Assembly (NCBI GenBank): GCA_036365515.1
Contig: CM070873.1
Span: forward strand, 194,245,104 to 194,309,103
Source: Torymus aiolomorphi
Taxonomy: Eukaryota; Arthropoda; Insecta; Hymenoptera; Torymidae
Length of the DNA: 64,000 bases
Direction of reading: 5' to 3'
Shown: positions 38,838 through 49,410 of the stretch, one piece after another
Position numbering within the stretch: the stretch's first letter is position 1
Layout of the letters: the number at the start of each line of letters is the position of its first letter
Position numbers and translations under genes: made by a program
Notes under the pieces: generated by a model
The model's database searches: none
What the model was told of the DNA's origin: nothing
The model's input: only the letters and a program-made list of their open reading frames with translations

Positions 38838-40882
38838 TACTCTCAAGAAGTTTCATCTTCGTCTCAATGTCGAAAAATGCACCTTCGCTGTCGAAGAAGT
38901 TGAGTTTTTAGGCTACCTGGTGAATGGTGAAGGTGTTCGCCCCATCCCCAGTAGGGTTGAAGCTATCTTAAACTTCCCCAAACCTCAAACTATAGCAGAA
39001 CTTCGCAGGTTTGTCGGCACCGTAAATTTTTACCGCCGCAACATTCCGCGCGCCGCCACTTCGCAGGCTCCCCTCAACGCGCTCTTTACTGATTCGCGAA
39101 AAAATGATAAGCGCCCGGTCCTTTGACCGCCTGAGGCAGAGGAAGCTTTCACTCGTGTGAAAGAGGAATTAGCTGCAGCGGCTCTGCTTGTACACCCCCG
39201 CGTTGGTGCGGAAATACGCATCGTGTCTGATGCTTCCGATTCTGGAATGGGCGCTGCCCTTGAACAGCTTTCCCTCACCGGAATTTGGGAACCTTTAGCT
39301 TTCTTTTCGAAAAAGTTCTCCCCTTCACAGCGGAAGTACAGTGCATATGACCGTGAGCTCACGGCCATATACGAAGCTGTGAAATACTTCTCATTTTTGG
39401 TTGAAGGCAGAGACTTCAAGATTTTAACAGATCATAAACCCCTCACCTATGCTTTCATGCAAAAGTCTGATAAGGCGTCTCCGCGGCAAACTCGTCAGCT
39501 GTCCCTTATCGCACAATTTACCACCCAAATTGAGTACATCAAAGGCGCTGAAAATACAGTTGCTGACTCACTCTCTCGGGTAGAGTCCATCCGACTCCCC
39601 GTAAAGATCAATCTTAACGAGCTTGCTGAAAAACAGGAAGCTGATGAGCAGCTTAAGGCCATTCGCGAGTCCTCTGACTATCCGCTCTCCTTAAAGCGTA
39701 TTCAATGGGGCCCATACTACTATCTTTTTCGAGATCACTGGTGAAGCCATTCGCCCGTACATCCCTGAGTCGCTTCGTGAAACGGTGTTTAACATGTTCC
39801 ATAAGCCTGCTCACCCAGGTCCTAAAGTCACCGATCGACTCATACGGCAGCGCTATGTGTGGCCCAATATGCACCGTGATATTCCTCGCATGTGCAAAAA
39901 TTGTTTAGACTGTCAACAGTCAAAAATTTCTCGCCATGTAAAACTTGTACCTGACAAATTCGTCGCACCTGATGGTCGCTTCGACCATGTGCACATTGAT
40001 CTAGTCGGTCCTCTTCCTAATCGTAATGGTTTCGAGTATGTGCTCACCATGATCGATCGCTTTTCGCGCTGGATTGAGGCAGTTCCGCTACGCGAAATGT
40101 CAGCGCAGACAGTTGCCAGGGCATTTTATGACACCTGGGTCTCGCGCTATGGTGCCCCAAAGGTCATCACTTCCGATCAGGGTTCGCAATTTGAATCGCG
40201 CTTATTCACGGCTCTTTTGTCCCTAATAGGTTGCGAGCGTATCCGCACTACCGCGTATCACCCTGCGGCGAATGGCCTTATCGAGCGTTGGCACCGTACA
40301 CTTAAAGCGGCGATTATGTGTCACGTGGACAAGGACTGGACCCGTACCTTAAGTACAGTATTATTAGGATTACGTTGTCATCTCCGTCAGGACACGAATG
40401 CGTCTCCTGCAGAATTTGTATTTGGCACTACCTTACGTCTCCCAGGTGAGTTTTTCCTCCCTGAAGACTTTACGCCTGATTCGAATTTTTTTATAGAAGA
40501 ATTCCGTGAATATATGCGTCAAGTCCGTCCAGTCCCTGTCACACATAACTATAAGAAGCGTGCGTTTTGCTTCAAAGACTTATATAGTTGTACTCATGTA
40601 TTTATGCGCAATATGGCCAAAAAGTCTTTAGAAAGACCTTATACGGGCCCCTACAAAATATTGAAACGTCCGTCCGATCGCGTTTTTGATATAGAGATTA
40701 ATGGCGCGGCACGCAGTGTATCTGTGGAACTTTTAAAGCCCGCGTATGTAATATCCGACAATCTTCCCGATGTGCCTCCCGGTGGTGATCCAATTGGCAA
40801 TCAGCCCACCACCGTAGATCAACCAGTATTAAAGACCTATGCTAGGAAGAAAGTATCCTTTGCTCCTGTGATCAAACCGTAA
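38838..40882 (+). pseudogene. pol: gypsy 2 pol: RT end, RNase H, integrase
   Basis: It starts after the catalytic RT motifs: LNVEKCTFAVEEVEFLGYL, then AELRRFVGTVNFYRRN. TGA at 39,124-39,126 replaces an expected Trp. RNase H follows (VSDASDSGMGAAL; YDRELTAIYEAVKYF; LTDHKPLTYAF). A frameshift near 39,725 leads into integrase, whose frame is then open to 40,882. It shows NMHRDIPRMC and NCLDCQQSK (zinc domain), HIDLVGPL, TSDQGSQFES and NGLIERWHRTLK (D, D, E). The RT palm with YxDD is deleted, so the element is dead, though its integrase is well preserved. Codon use is more GC-rich than in gypsy 1. Confidence 0.92.
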
Positions 40883-41225
40883 TCTAACTGTGATTACCTA
40901 GTTGTAAGTGCTATCGAGCACAGTATAATAATTTATTTTGTGAAAGATTAGAGGATTGTTCGTATTGGTGATTGTTGAATAAATAAACTCCTTCTTCTTG
41001 ACCCAACGAACCAAATCTTTATTTAACTTAACCCAACGTTTCGGACATGTATTATGTCCCTTTTCAAGGCTACATAGAAATTTACAAGTTTTAATTTACA
41101 AAAAAATTTGTTTACACTTATAAATGAATAATGATTTACACTGCTCACCTCTATCAATAAATTAATAGGTTTATAAATAATTTATATTTATTTTTATGTA
41201 TTGCGTTGTCACTCGGGGGGGAGTG
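40883..41225 (-). other. Penelope-like tail remnant with hammerhead-like hairpin
   Basis: On -, 41,068 to 41,030 reads CTTGAAAAG, then GGGACAT/ATGTCC, then GAAACG. This is a hammerhead-like hairpin with a degraded first core strand, of the type found at Penelope-like ends. The rest is AT-rich. It indicates a small Penelope-derived insertion in the 3' untranslated part of gypsy 2. Confidence 0.45.
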
Positions 41226-41289
41226 TGTAGGGACTGCGATCTTCCCTCTCGCTCTCTCTGCGAGAGTCGGGGAAGCGGCCATGTTGCCG
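41226..41289 (+). repeat. 3' LTR start of gypsy 2, truncated
   Basis: Matches the first 60 or so bases of the 5' LTR (TGTAGGGACTGCGATC to GCGGCCATGTTGC), then diverges. The rest of the LTR is missing. Confidence 0.85.
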
Positions 41290-41484
41290 GGGGAAGCTAA
41301 ATTTAATGTTTTCCATACAAGGAAATTAAAATTACTTTTTCTAAAATGTTTTGAATTTCGTAAAAATCAATTATTAATTATTGTTAACAGCAAAACGAAA
41401 CCTGTTTTTGAAACTAAAAACCAAATACAGAAATGACTATTAGACAATTCAAAATACTTTATTTTATATACAAAGAAAAAAATA

Positions 41485-41583
41485 TCAAGACCTGAAGTAT
41501 AGCCACGCACCAATAACCCCGGCGGCTACCGCTGCGAACCCCATTCCCTTATATGCATGGACCCCGCATCCTCCGCCTACTTG
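41485..41583 (-). other. Possible last exon of an unknown gene
   Basis: On - it reads a glycine-rich segment and MGFAAVAAGVIGAWLYFRS before TGA at 41,485-41,487. AATAAA follows 25-35 bases later. AAGTAG just upstream could be a 3' splice site. The small hydrophobic end suggests a membrane-anchored C-terminus. No further exons are identified. Confidence 0.25.
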
Positions 41584-41599
41584 GGTTTAAAAATTATTT

Positions 41600-43460
41600 A
41601 AATAATCGCATTGCAGGTCAACTCAATTCTCTAAAATGCGTGGATATCGTATACCCCGCCTATGGGTTAAAAAATTAATTAAATACTTTTTTTTCTTATT
41701 GTAGCACTTTTATGTAATTTCCTAATATGTGTGGACCTTGTTTCCCCCGGCTACTTTGGTTTAAAAATTATTTAAATAATTGTTTTGCTTATTGTAGCAC
41801 TTCTATGTAATTCCCTCACATACGTGGACCTCGTATCTCCCGCCTACTTTGGTTAAAAAATTATTTAAATAATTGTTTTGCTTATTGTCGCAGTTCTATG
41901 TAATTTCCTAATATGCGTGGACCTTGCTACCCCCGGCTATTTTTGTTTTAAAATTATTTAAATAATTGTTTTGCTTATTGTAGCACTTTTATGTAATTTT
42001 CTAATATGCGTGGACCTTGTTACCCCCGGCTATTTTGGTATAAAACTAATTTAAATAATTGTTTTGCTTATTGTCGCAGTTCTATGTAATTTCCTATTAT
42101 GCGTGGACCTTGATTCCCGCGGCTATTTTGGTTTTAAAATTATTTAAATAATTGTTTTGCTTATTGTAGCACTTTTATGTAATTTTCTAATATGCGTTGA
42201 CATCGTTTCCCCCGGCTACTTTGGTTTAAAAATTATTTAAATAATTGTTTGGCTTATTGTCGCAGTATAATGTAATTTTTTATATGCGTGGACCTTGTTT
42301 CCCCCGGCTACTTTGGTTTAAAAATTATTTAAATAATTGTTTTGCTTATTGTCGCACTTTTATGTAATTTCCTAATATGCGGGAACATCGTTTCGCCCGG
42401 CTACTTGAGTTTAGAAATTATTTAAATCATTGTTTTGCTTATCATAGCACTTTTATGTAATTTCCTAATATGTGTGGACCTTGTTTCCCCCGACTACTTT
42501 GGTTTAAAAATTATTTAAATAATTGTTTTGCTTATTTTGTACCACTTTTATGTAATTTTCTAATATGCGGGGACATCGTTTCCCCGGACTACATGAGTTT
42601 AGAATTTATTTAAATCATTGTTTTGCTTATCGTATCACTCCTATGTTATTTCCTAATATGCGTGGACCTTGTTTCCCCCGGCTACTTTGGTTTAAAAATT
42701 ATTTAAATAATTGTTTTGCTTATTGTAGCACTTCTATGTAATTCCCTCACATACGTGGACCTCGTATCTCCCGCCTACTTTGGTTAAAAAATTATTTAAA
42801 TAATTGTTTTGCTTATTGTCGCAGTTCTATGTAATTTCCTAATATGCGTGGACCTTGCTTCCCCCGGCTTTTTTTGTTTTAAAATTATTTAAATAATTGT
42901 TTTGCTTATTGTAGCACTTTTATGTAATTTTCTAATATGCGTGGACCTTGTTGCCCCCGGCTATTTTGGTTTAAAAATTATTTAAATAATTGTTTTGCTT
43001 ATTGTCGCAGTTCTATGTAATTTCCTATTATGCGTGGACCTTGATTCCCGCGGCTATTTTGGTTTTAAAATTATTTAAATCATTGTTTTGCTTATCGCAT
43101 CACTCCTATGTTATTCCCTAATATGCGTGGACCTTGTTTCCCCCGGCTACTTTGGTTTAAAAATTATTTAAATAATTGTTTTGCTTATTGTAGCACTTTT
43201 ATGTAATTTCCTAATATGCGTGGACCTTGTTTCCCCCGGCTACTTTGGTTTAAAAATTATTTAAATAATTGTTTTGCTTATTGTAGCACTTTTATGTAAT
43301 TTCCTAATATGCGTGGACCTTGTTTCCCCCGGCTACTTTGGTTTAAAAATTATTTAAATAATTGTTTTTCTTATTGTTGGACTTTTATGTAATTTCCTAA
43401 TATGTGTGGACCTTGTTTCCCCCTGCTACTTGGGTTTAGAAATGATTTTAATTCTCGTCT
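41600..43460. repeat. 93-bp satellite array, about 20 units
   Basis: The unit contains ATGCGTGGACCTTGTTTCCC, CCGGCTACTTTGG, TTATTTAAATAATTG and TTTTGCTTATTGTAGCAC. The exact period is 93 bp (for example 43,201 to 43,294). Units are about 85-98 % alike, and more divergent at both edges. The left-most units grade into the possible exon at 41,485-41,583. Confidence 0.93.
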
Positions 43461-43603
43461 TGCTTAGTACCGCGCATCTACGTAACTCCGTTATATGTGT
43501 TGACCTCGTGTCACGCGCCAAGTCCTCCGCTCGCTGTTTGAACGCGCGCGCTACAGTAGTACCACTCGTACTTTTCAGCCGCTACCTTACAATATCGGCG
43601 CAC

Positions 43604-43665
43604 TGATCCTACAGCCTTTCCACAAGCTATAGATGTATTTTAAGTTTCAGAGGAAGAGGAATCGC

Positions 43666-43697
<32 letters not shown>

Positions 43698-45240
43698 CTT
43701 ATATCAAGATCAACGCATTTTCAACGATTTATATAAAGTTTCAACGGCTTTCATCAAGTGTTAACTGTTAACAAGTATTAACAAGTTTCAACAATCTTCA
43801 ACGAGTTTCAACAAGTTTGAACGAGCTTTAACCAGTTTCAACGAGTTTGGTCGAGCTTCGAGAAGGTTCAACGAGTCATCAACCAGTTTCAATTACTTCG
43901 ACGATCTTTCGACGAGTCAACTGCATTAAACAACAACAAGTTAACAACAACGAAAAGATCAACAACCTCGCCAATCAGAGGAGGGAGAGCTGTCCTGCCC
44001 AAGGTTTTTGAGGCTGTGGTTTTCCTTGGGACTTCAGGGTGAATACCAGGACAACGGGTGATTGAAGTTGGGTCCGCGGCCGTCCATATCGAAGGAAGAG
44101 CCCCAATCAACACCGAATCCGACGGATAAATCAGATAACATATACATATTTATATATAATTTCGCAAATCGTCTCGTCATTAAGTCAATTAAGAGACTCA
44201 AGTCATAAATTCCAATTAAGGATAGATAATTTACAAATTAATTAACTTTTTATATTTGACTCTGCGTTTTAAAAGAATATTCGATTAAATAAGATTTTAA
44301 GGAGTTAAGATTATTAAAATTATTAAGATCATTTAATATAAATTAGGCTTTATTTTAAGATATTTCAAATCATAATAACTAAATTCAAGAATAAATAATT
44401 TACGATTTAAGGTATAAATCAATTAACTGTTTGTAATTTATTCCGTATTTTAATGGCATAATAAGGTAGATAAGTCTTTAAGAATTTAAGATATAAGATT
44501 AGTAAAATTACTTAAGATAAATTAGAAAAGATATTTTTTATTTATTAAATTCGATTAAGTATTTTTATTCGTAATAACAAATTCAATACATTCAATTAAC
44601 CTTTATACTACATTTTGCGTTCTTGTTTAACAATTTGCAACGATAGAAGGATTTATGAAATTTTAAGCTTACTAATTAACAATAGATATTTTTGCAATCA
44701 TTAGCAAATGGAATATCAATTGTACCTACGATTAATTTGTTTATTTAAATTCATACTTGTGCGTAATACATTGGCATAGAGCTGTTTCTTTAAATCAAAA
44801 TTCAAAAACTATAAAATATACAATGCATATGTATATGCAGACCAATTCATAATTCGAAAAGTATAATAAATGATTTTCAGTGCTATTTGTACTTTTGTAC
44901 TTAAGGGGACGCCGCAGTTAATGTATTATTATGTGAAAGTATTGTAGTATATTTTATTTTCTAAATAAAAAAATATGACAATTTTTCAAAATCCAAGAGT
45001 TGTCCGCACTTGATATACAAATTTTGAAGTGATTCCCAAAATTTCAGCTATGTCGGTTAATTCTTTACAGAGAAAACTTTGAAAAACTAGTTCTGTTACT
45101 CCGGCATCCCGTTAATTGGACGACGATCCCACTACCTATATAAAACCCTAAGGCCATCCTAGAATTTCCTTAGTCAAATATTTCATTCGCTTGCAGCTCT
45201 ATATTAAAGACTTTAGTTTATGGCCACTGGGTTCGTAACA
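43604..45240 (+). repeat. Second copy of gypsy 1 LTR
   Basis: Nearly identical to 17,854-19,395. It lacks about 150 bp near the start (including the upstream TATAAGA), has a longer TA microsatellite at 43,665-43,697 and has gained a 207-bp MITE. The sequence before it is not a polypurine tract, and the flanks do not match as a target duplication. It could be a solo LTR of another insertion or the displaced partner of the first. Confidence 0.85.
44905..45111. mobile_element. piggyBac-type MITE, 207 bp
   Basis: Flanked by TTAA (44,901-44,904 and 45,112-45,115). Ends GGGGACGCCGCAG and CTCCGGCATCCCG are imperfect inverted repeats. The empty site is seen in the first LTR (GTACTTAATTGG near 19,265), which proves the insertion. 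Confidence 0.93.
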
Positions 45241-46261
45241 TGTCCATGATGTGATGTCAACAATCGCATCGTCTGGTTCCCGGCGTTCCCAGTGATGACG
45301 GTGGCTGCTGCAATACGTCGCCCTGGAGAATGTCGTCCCTTTAACGTGTTTACTGGTTGACGATGATATTCCTCAGAGACAGGAAGGCAGCGTGTCGACG
45401 GCGAGAGCAAATTTCGTAAGCCCTTTCTCGTTCCTAACCTCTCTGATAGGTAACCTGATGGTACTTTCTCTTATTGCAGGTATCTGGCGACGAGAGTAGT
45501 GTAAACGATGGGCACTGCTGCAGAATCTTTCTTGAGTGTGGTGATGTTGCTTGGCTCATTTATTTATTAGTCATATGTGGTTTTCAGATACTCAACTTTC
45601 CATTGTGTGTTTGACTCTTATACTAATGGCTCTGTGTGCAGTTAATCTGCTGCTGGTGCCTTCAGCGACTCTCAGGATGGAGATGTTTTCAGCAATGAAG
45701 CAACAAGTGAAGGTTCCACCAGTATTTTCCCTCTAATTGTTAGAGGTTCCTTTTTTTTAACATCACTGATTACGTTATCTACTGATTGACTCTCCCAATT
45801 TTCAACATATTTGCAAAACACGCAATAGTCCTCGTTTTCTGGTTCAATCATTCTAAAAGATTATAATTAAAATTTACAAAAGAACAAGAGATTTACATGA
45901 AGTACATATAATTTATACTCACATTTATAAAAAATTTATTTCATAATAATTGAAAATAATAATGTTCACTATAATATCGCTAAAAACAAAAATATTTTAA
46001 CGTTTTAATTATCTTGCAAGAAATAAATCTAATAACTATAAAATAAACAAATTACCTTATAACATGGTGCTGCTGAATAGACTAGTCCTGACAAACATAA
46101 ATGTATTTAGGGCAGCTACTGATAAGAGTTCTTTGAATCCCCTGTTGCGAATTGTTTAAAAAATAACTTTTATTACGTGTTTACTCGAATAACAGTACAT
46201 AAGAGACCAGTAATTATGAAGCGACTGAAAAATAGGTTACAAGATTGAATAATAGTGCTGT
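45241..46261. other. Low-feature stretch with one small ORF
   Basis: It contains a 59-codon - frame at 45,672-45,851 (MIEPENEDYCVFCKYVENW, then VDNVISDVKKKEPLTIRG) with balanced composition and a C-x2-C pair. I cannot name it; it could be an exon of a host gene. The remainder is AT-rich and featureless. Confidence 0.35.
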
Positions 46262-46499
46262 CCCACATAGCATGAAAGCTTCCCAGTGAAAGATTCAAGA
46301 AATATTCCAATGGAAGCTTTCATCAACCTTTTTAAAAGATAATTGAAACTTTCAGATAGATTCCATTGTAAGGTTTCTTGTAAGCTTCCCGGAAGGTTAA
46401 AGCAATATTACAATCAAGATTGCTAAATGTCCTTTCGACGAATATTACATGAAAGCTTCTAGAAAGCTTACGGGAATCTTACGTGAAATATTCCAAGAA

Positions 46500-49410
46500 T
46501 CAATACAGGAATCATTCACGAAAGGAAACAGCAATATTACAGTAAGCTTTTAGAAAGATTACACTGTTATCTTTTTTGAAAGCTTACGCTAAGATTACCA
46601 AAGAGGTTCCCAAATCCTTGCAGGGATCAATACACGAACCTTTCACGAAAGGAAAATGCAATATTACAGTAAGCTTTTGGGAATATTACACTGTTATCTT
46701 TGTTGAAAGCTAACGCTAAGATTGAAAAAGAGCTTCCCAAATCCTTGCAGGGATCAATACAGGAATCTTTCAAAAAAGGAAACAGCAATATTACAGTAAG
46801 CTTTTGGGAAGATTATACTGTTATCTTAGTTGAAAGCTTACGCTAAGATTGCAGAAAATATTACCAAATCCTTGCAGGAATCAATACAGGAATCTTTCAC
46901 GAAAGGAAACTACAATATTACAGTAAGCTTTCGGGAAGATTAGACTGTTACCTTTGTTGAAAGCTTACTGTAAGTTTGCAAAAGAGATTCCCAAATGCTT
47001 GCAGGGATCAATACAGGAATCGTTCACAAAAGGAAACAGCGATATTACGGTAAGTTTTTAGAAAGATTACACTGTTATCTTTTTTGAAAGCTTACGCTAA
47101 GATTACCAAAGAGATTCCCAAATCCTTGCAGGGATCAATACAGGAATCTTCACGAAAGGAAACAGCAATATTACGGTAAACTTTTAGAAAGATTACACTG
47201 TTATCTTTTTTGAAAGCTTACGCTAAGATTACCAAAGAGATTCCCAAATCCTTGCAGGGATCAATACAGAAATCTTTCACGAAAGGAAAATGCAATATTA
47301 CAGTAAGCTTTTGGAAATATTACACTGTTATCTTTGTTGAAAGCTAACGCTAAGATTGAAAAAGAGCTTCCAAATCCTTGCAGAGATCAATACAGGAATC
47401 TTTCAAAAAAGGAAACAGCAATATTACAGTAAGCTTTTGGGAAGATTATATGTTATCTTTGTTGAAAGCTTACGCTAAGATTGCAGAAAAGATTATCAAA
47501 TCCTTGCAGGGATTCATACAGTCATCTTTCACGAAAGGAAACTACAATATTACAGCAAGCTTTTCGGAAGATTAGACTGTTACCTTTGTTGAAAGCTTAC
47601 TGTAAGATTGCAAAAGAGATTCCCAAATGCTTGCAGGGATCAATACAGGAATCGTTCACAAAAGGAAACAGCAATATTACGGTAAGCTTTTAGAAATATT
47701 ACACTGTTATCTTTTTTGAAAGCTTACGCTAAGATTACCAAAGAGATTCCCAAATCCTTGCAGAGATCAATACAGGAATCTTTCACGAAAGGAAAAGGAA
47801 ATATTACAGTATGCTTTTGGGAATATTACTCTGTCAGCTTTGTTGAAAGCTTACGCTAAGATTGAAAAAGAGCTTCCCAAATCCTTGCAGGGATCAATAC
47901 AGGAATCTTTCAAAAAAGGAAACAGCAATATTACAGTAAGCTTTTGGGAAGATTATACTGTTATCTTAGTTGAAAGCTTACGCTAAGATTGCAGAAAATA
48001 TTACCAAATCCTTGCAGGAATCAATACAGGAATCTTTCACGAAAGGAAACTACAATATTACAGTAAGCTTTCGGGAAGATTAGACTGTTACCTTTATTGA
48101 AAGCTTACTGTAAGTTTGCAAAAGAGATTCCCAAATGCTTGCAGGGATCAATACAGGAATCGTTCACAAAAGGAAACAGCGATATTACGGTAAGTTTTTA
48201 GAAAGATTACACTGTTATCTTTTTTGAAAGCTTACGCTAAGATTACCAAAGAGATTCCCAAATCCTTGCAGGGATCAATACAGGAATCTTCACGAAAGGA
48301 AACAGCAATATTACGGTAAACTTTTAGAAAGATTACACTGTTATCTTTTTTGAAAGCTTACGCTAAGATTACCAAAGAGATTCCCAAATCCTTGCAGGGA
48401 TCAATACAGAAATCTTTCACGAAAGGAAAATGCAATATTACAGTAAGCTTTTGGAAATATTACACTGTTATCTTTGTTGAAAGCTAACGCTAAGATTGAA
48501 AAAGAGCTTCCCAAATCCTTGCAGGGATCAATACAGGAATCTTTCAAAAAAGGAAACAGCAATATTACAGTAAGCTTTTGGGAAGATTATATGTTATCTT
48601 TGTTGAAAGCTTACGCTAAGATTGCAGAAAAGATTATCAAATCCTTGCAGGGATTCATACAGGCATCTTTCACGAAAGGAAACTACAATATTACAGCAAG
48701 CTTTTCGGAAGATTAGACTGTTACCTTTGTTGAAAGCTTACTGTAAGATTGCAAAAGAGATTCCCAAATGCTTGCAGGGATCAATACAGGAATCGTTCAC
48801 AAAAGGAAACAGCAATATTACGGTAAGCTTTTAGAAATATTACACTGTTATCTTTTTTGAAAGCTTACGCTAAGATTACCAAAGAGATTCCCAAATCCTT
48901 GCAGAGATCAATACAGGAATCTTTCACGAAAGGAAAAGGAAATATTACAGTATGCTTTTGGGAATATTACTCTGTCAGCTTTGTTGAAAGCTTACGCTAA
49001 GATTGAAAAAGAGCTTCCCAAATCCTTGCAGGGATCAATACAGGAATCTTTCAAAAAGGAAACAGCAATATTACAGTAAGCTTTTGGGAAGATTATACTG
49101 TTATCTTTGTTGAAAGCTTACGCTAAGATTGCAGAAAAGATTACCAAATCCTTGCAGGGATTGATACAGGAATCTTTCACGAAATGAAACTACAATATTA
49201 CAGTAAGCTTTCGGGAAGATTAGACTGTTACCTTTGTTGAAAGCTTACTGTAAGATTGCAAAAGAGATTCGCAAATCCTTGCAGGTATCAATACAGGAAT
49301 CGTTCACAAAAGGAAACAACAATATTACGGTAAGCTTTCGGGAAGATTACACTGTTATCTTTCTTGAAAGTTTAAGCTAAGATTACCAAAGAGATTCCCA
49401 AATACTTGCA
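46500..49410. repeat. Higher-order satellite, 1,140-bp period
   Basis: Subunits of about 110-145 bp (CAATATTACAGTAAGCTTTT, TGTTATCTTTGTTGAAAGC, CCTTGCAGGGATCAATACAG) form a 1,140-bp block. Lines at 46,741 and 47,881 match base for base, and a third copy begins at about 49,021. The small identical frames within it are by-products. Confidence 0.93.

Larger units (their letters stand above)
37759..41225 (+). mobile_element. Ty3/gypsy element 2 body, gag and RT core deleted
   Basis: The leader and short-repeat region 37,759-38,830 holds tandem duplications of about 40 and 75 bp (38,080-38,240) but no gag. The end of RT, RNase H and integrase follow (38,838-40,882). The purine tract GGGGGGGAG precedes the 3' LTR start. 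Between pol and this tract lies a - strand Penelope-type tail. Confidence 0.85.

Noticed and set aside
41600..43460. CRISPR-like regular repeat array
   Set aside because: Units are contiguous 93-bp satellite monomers without unique spacers, and the DNA is eukaryotic.
47378..48834. Repeated 65-80-codon frames in the satellite
   Set aside because: They follow the tandem period exactly and have no protein family look; they are by-products of repetition.
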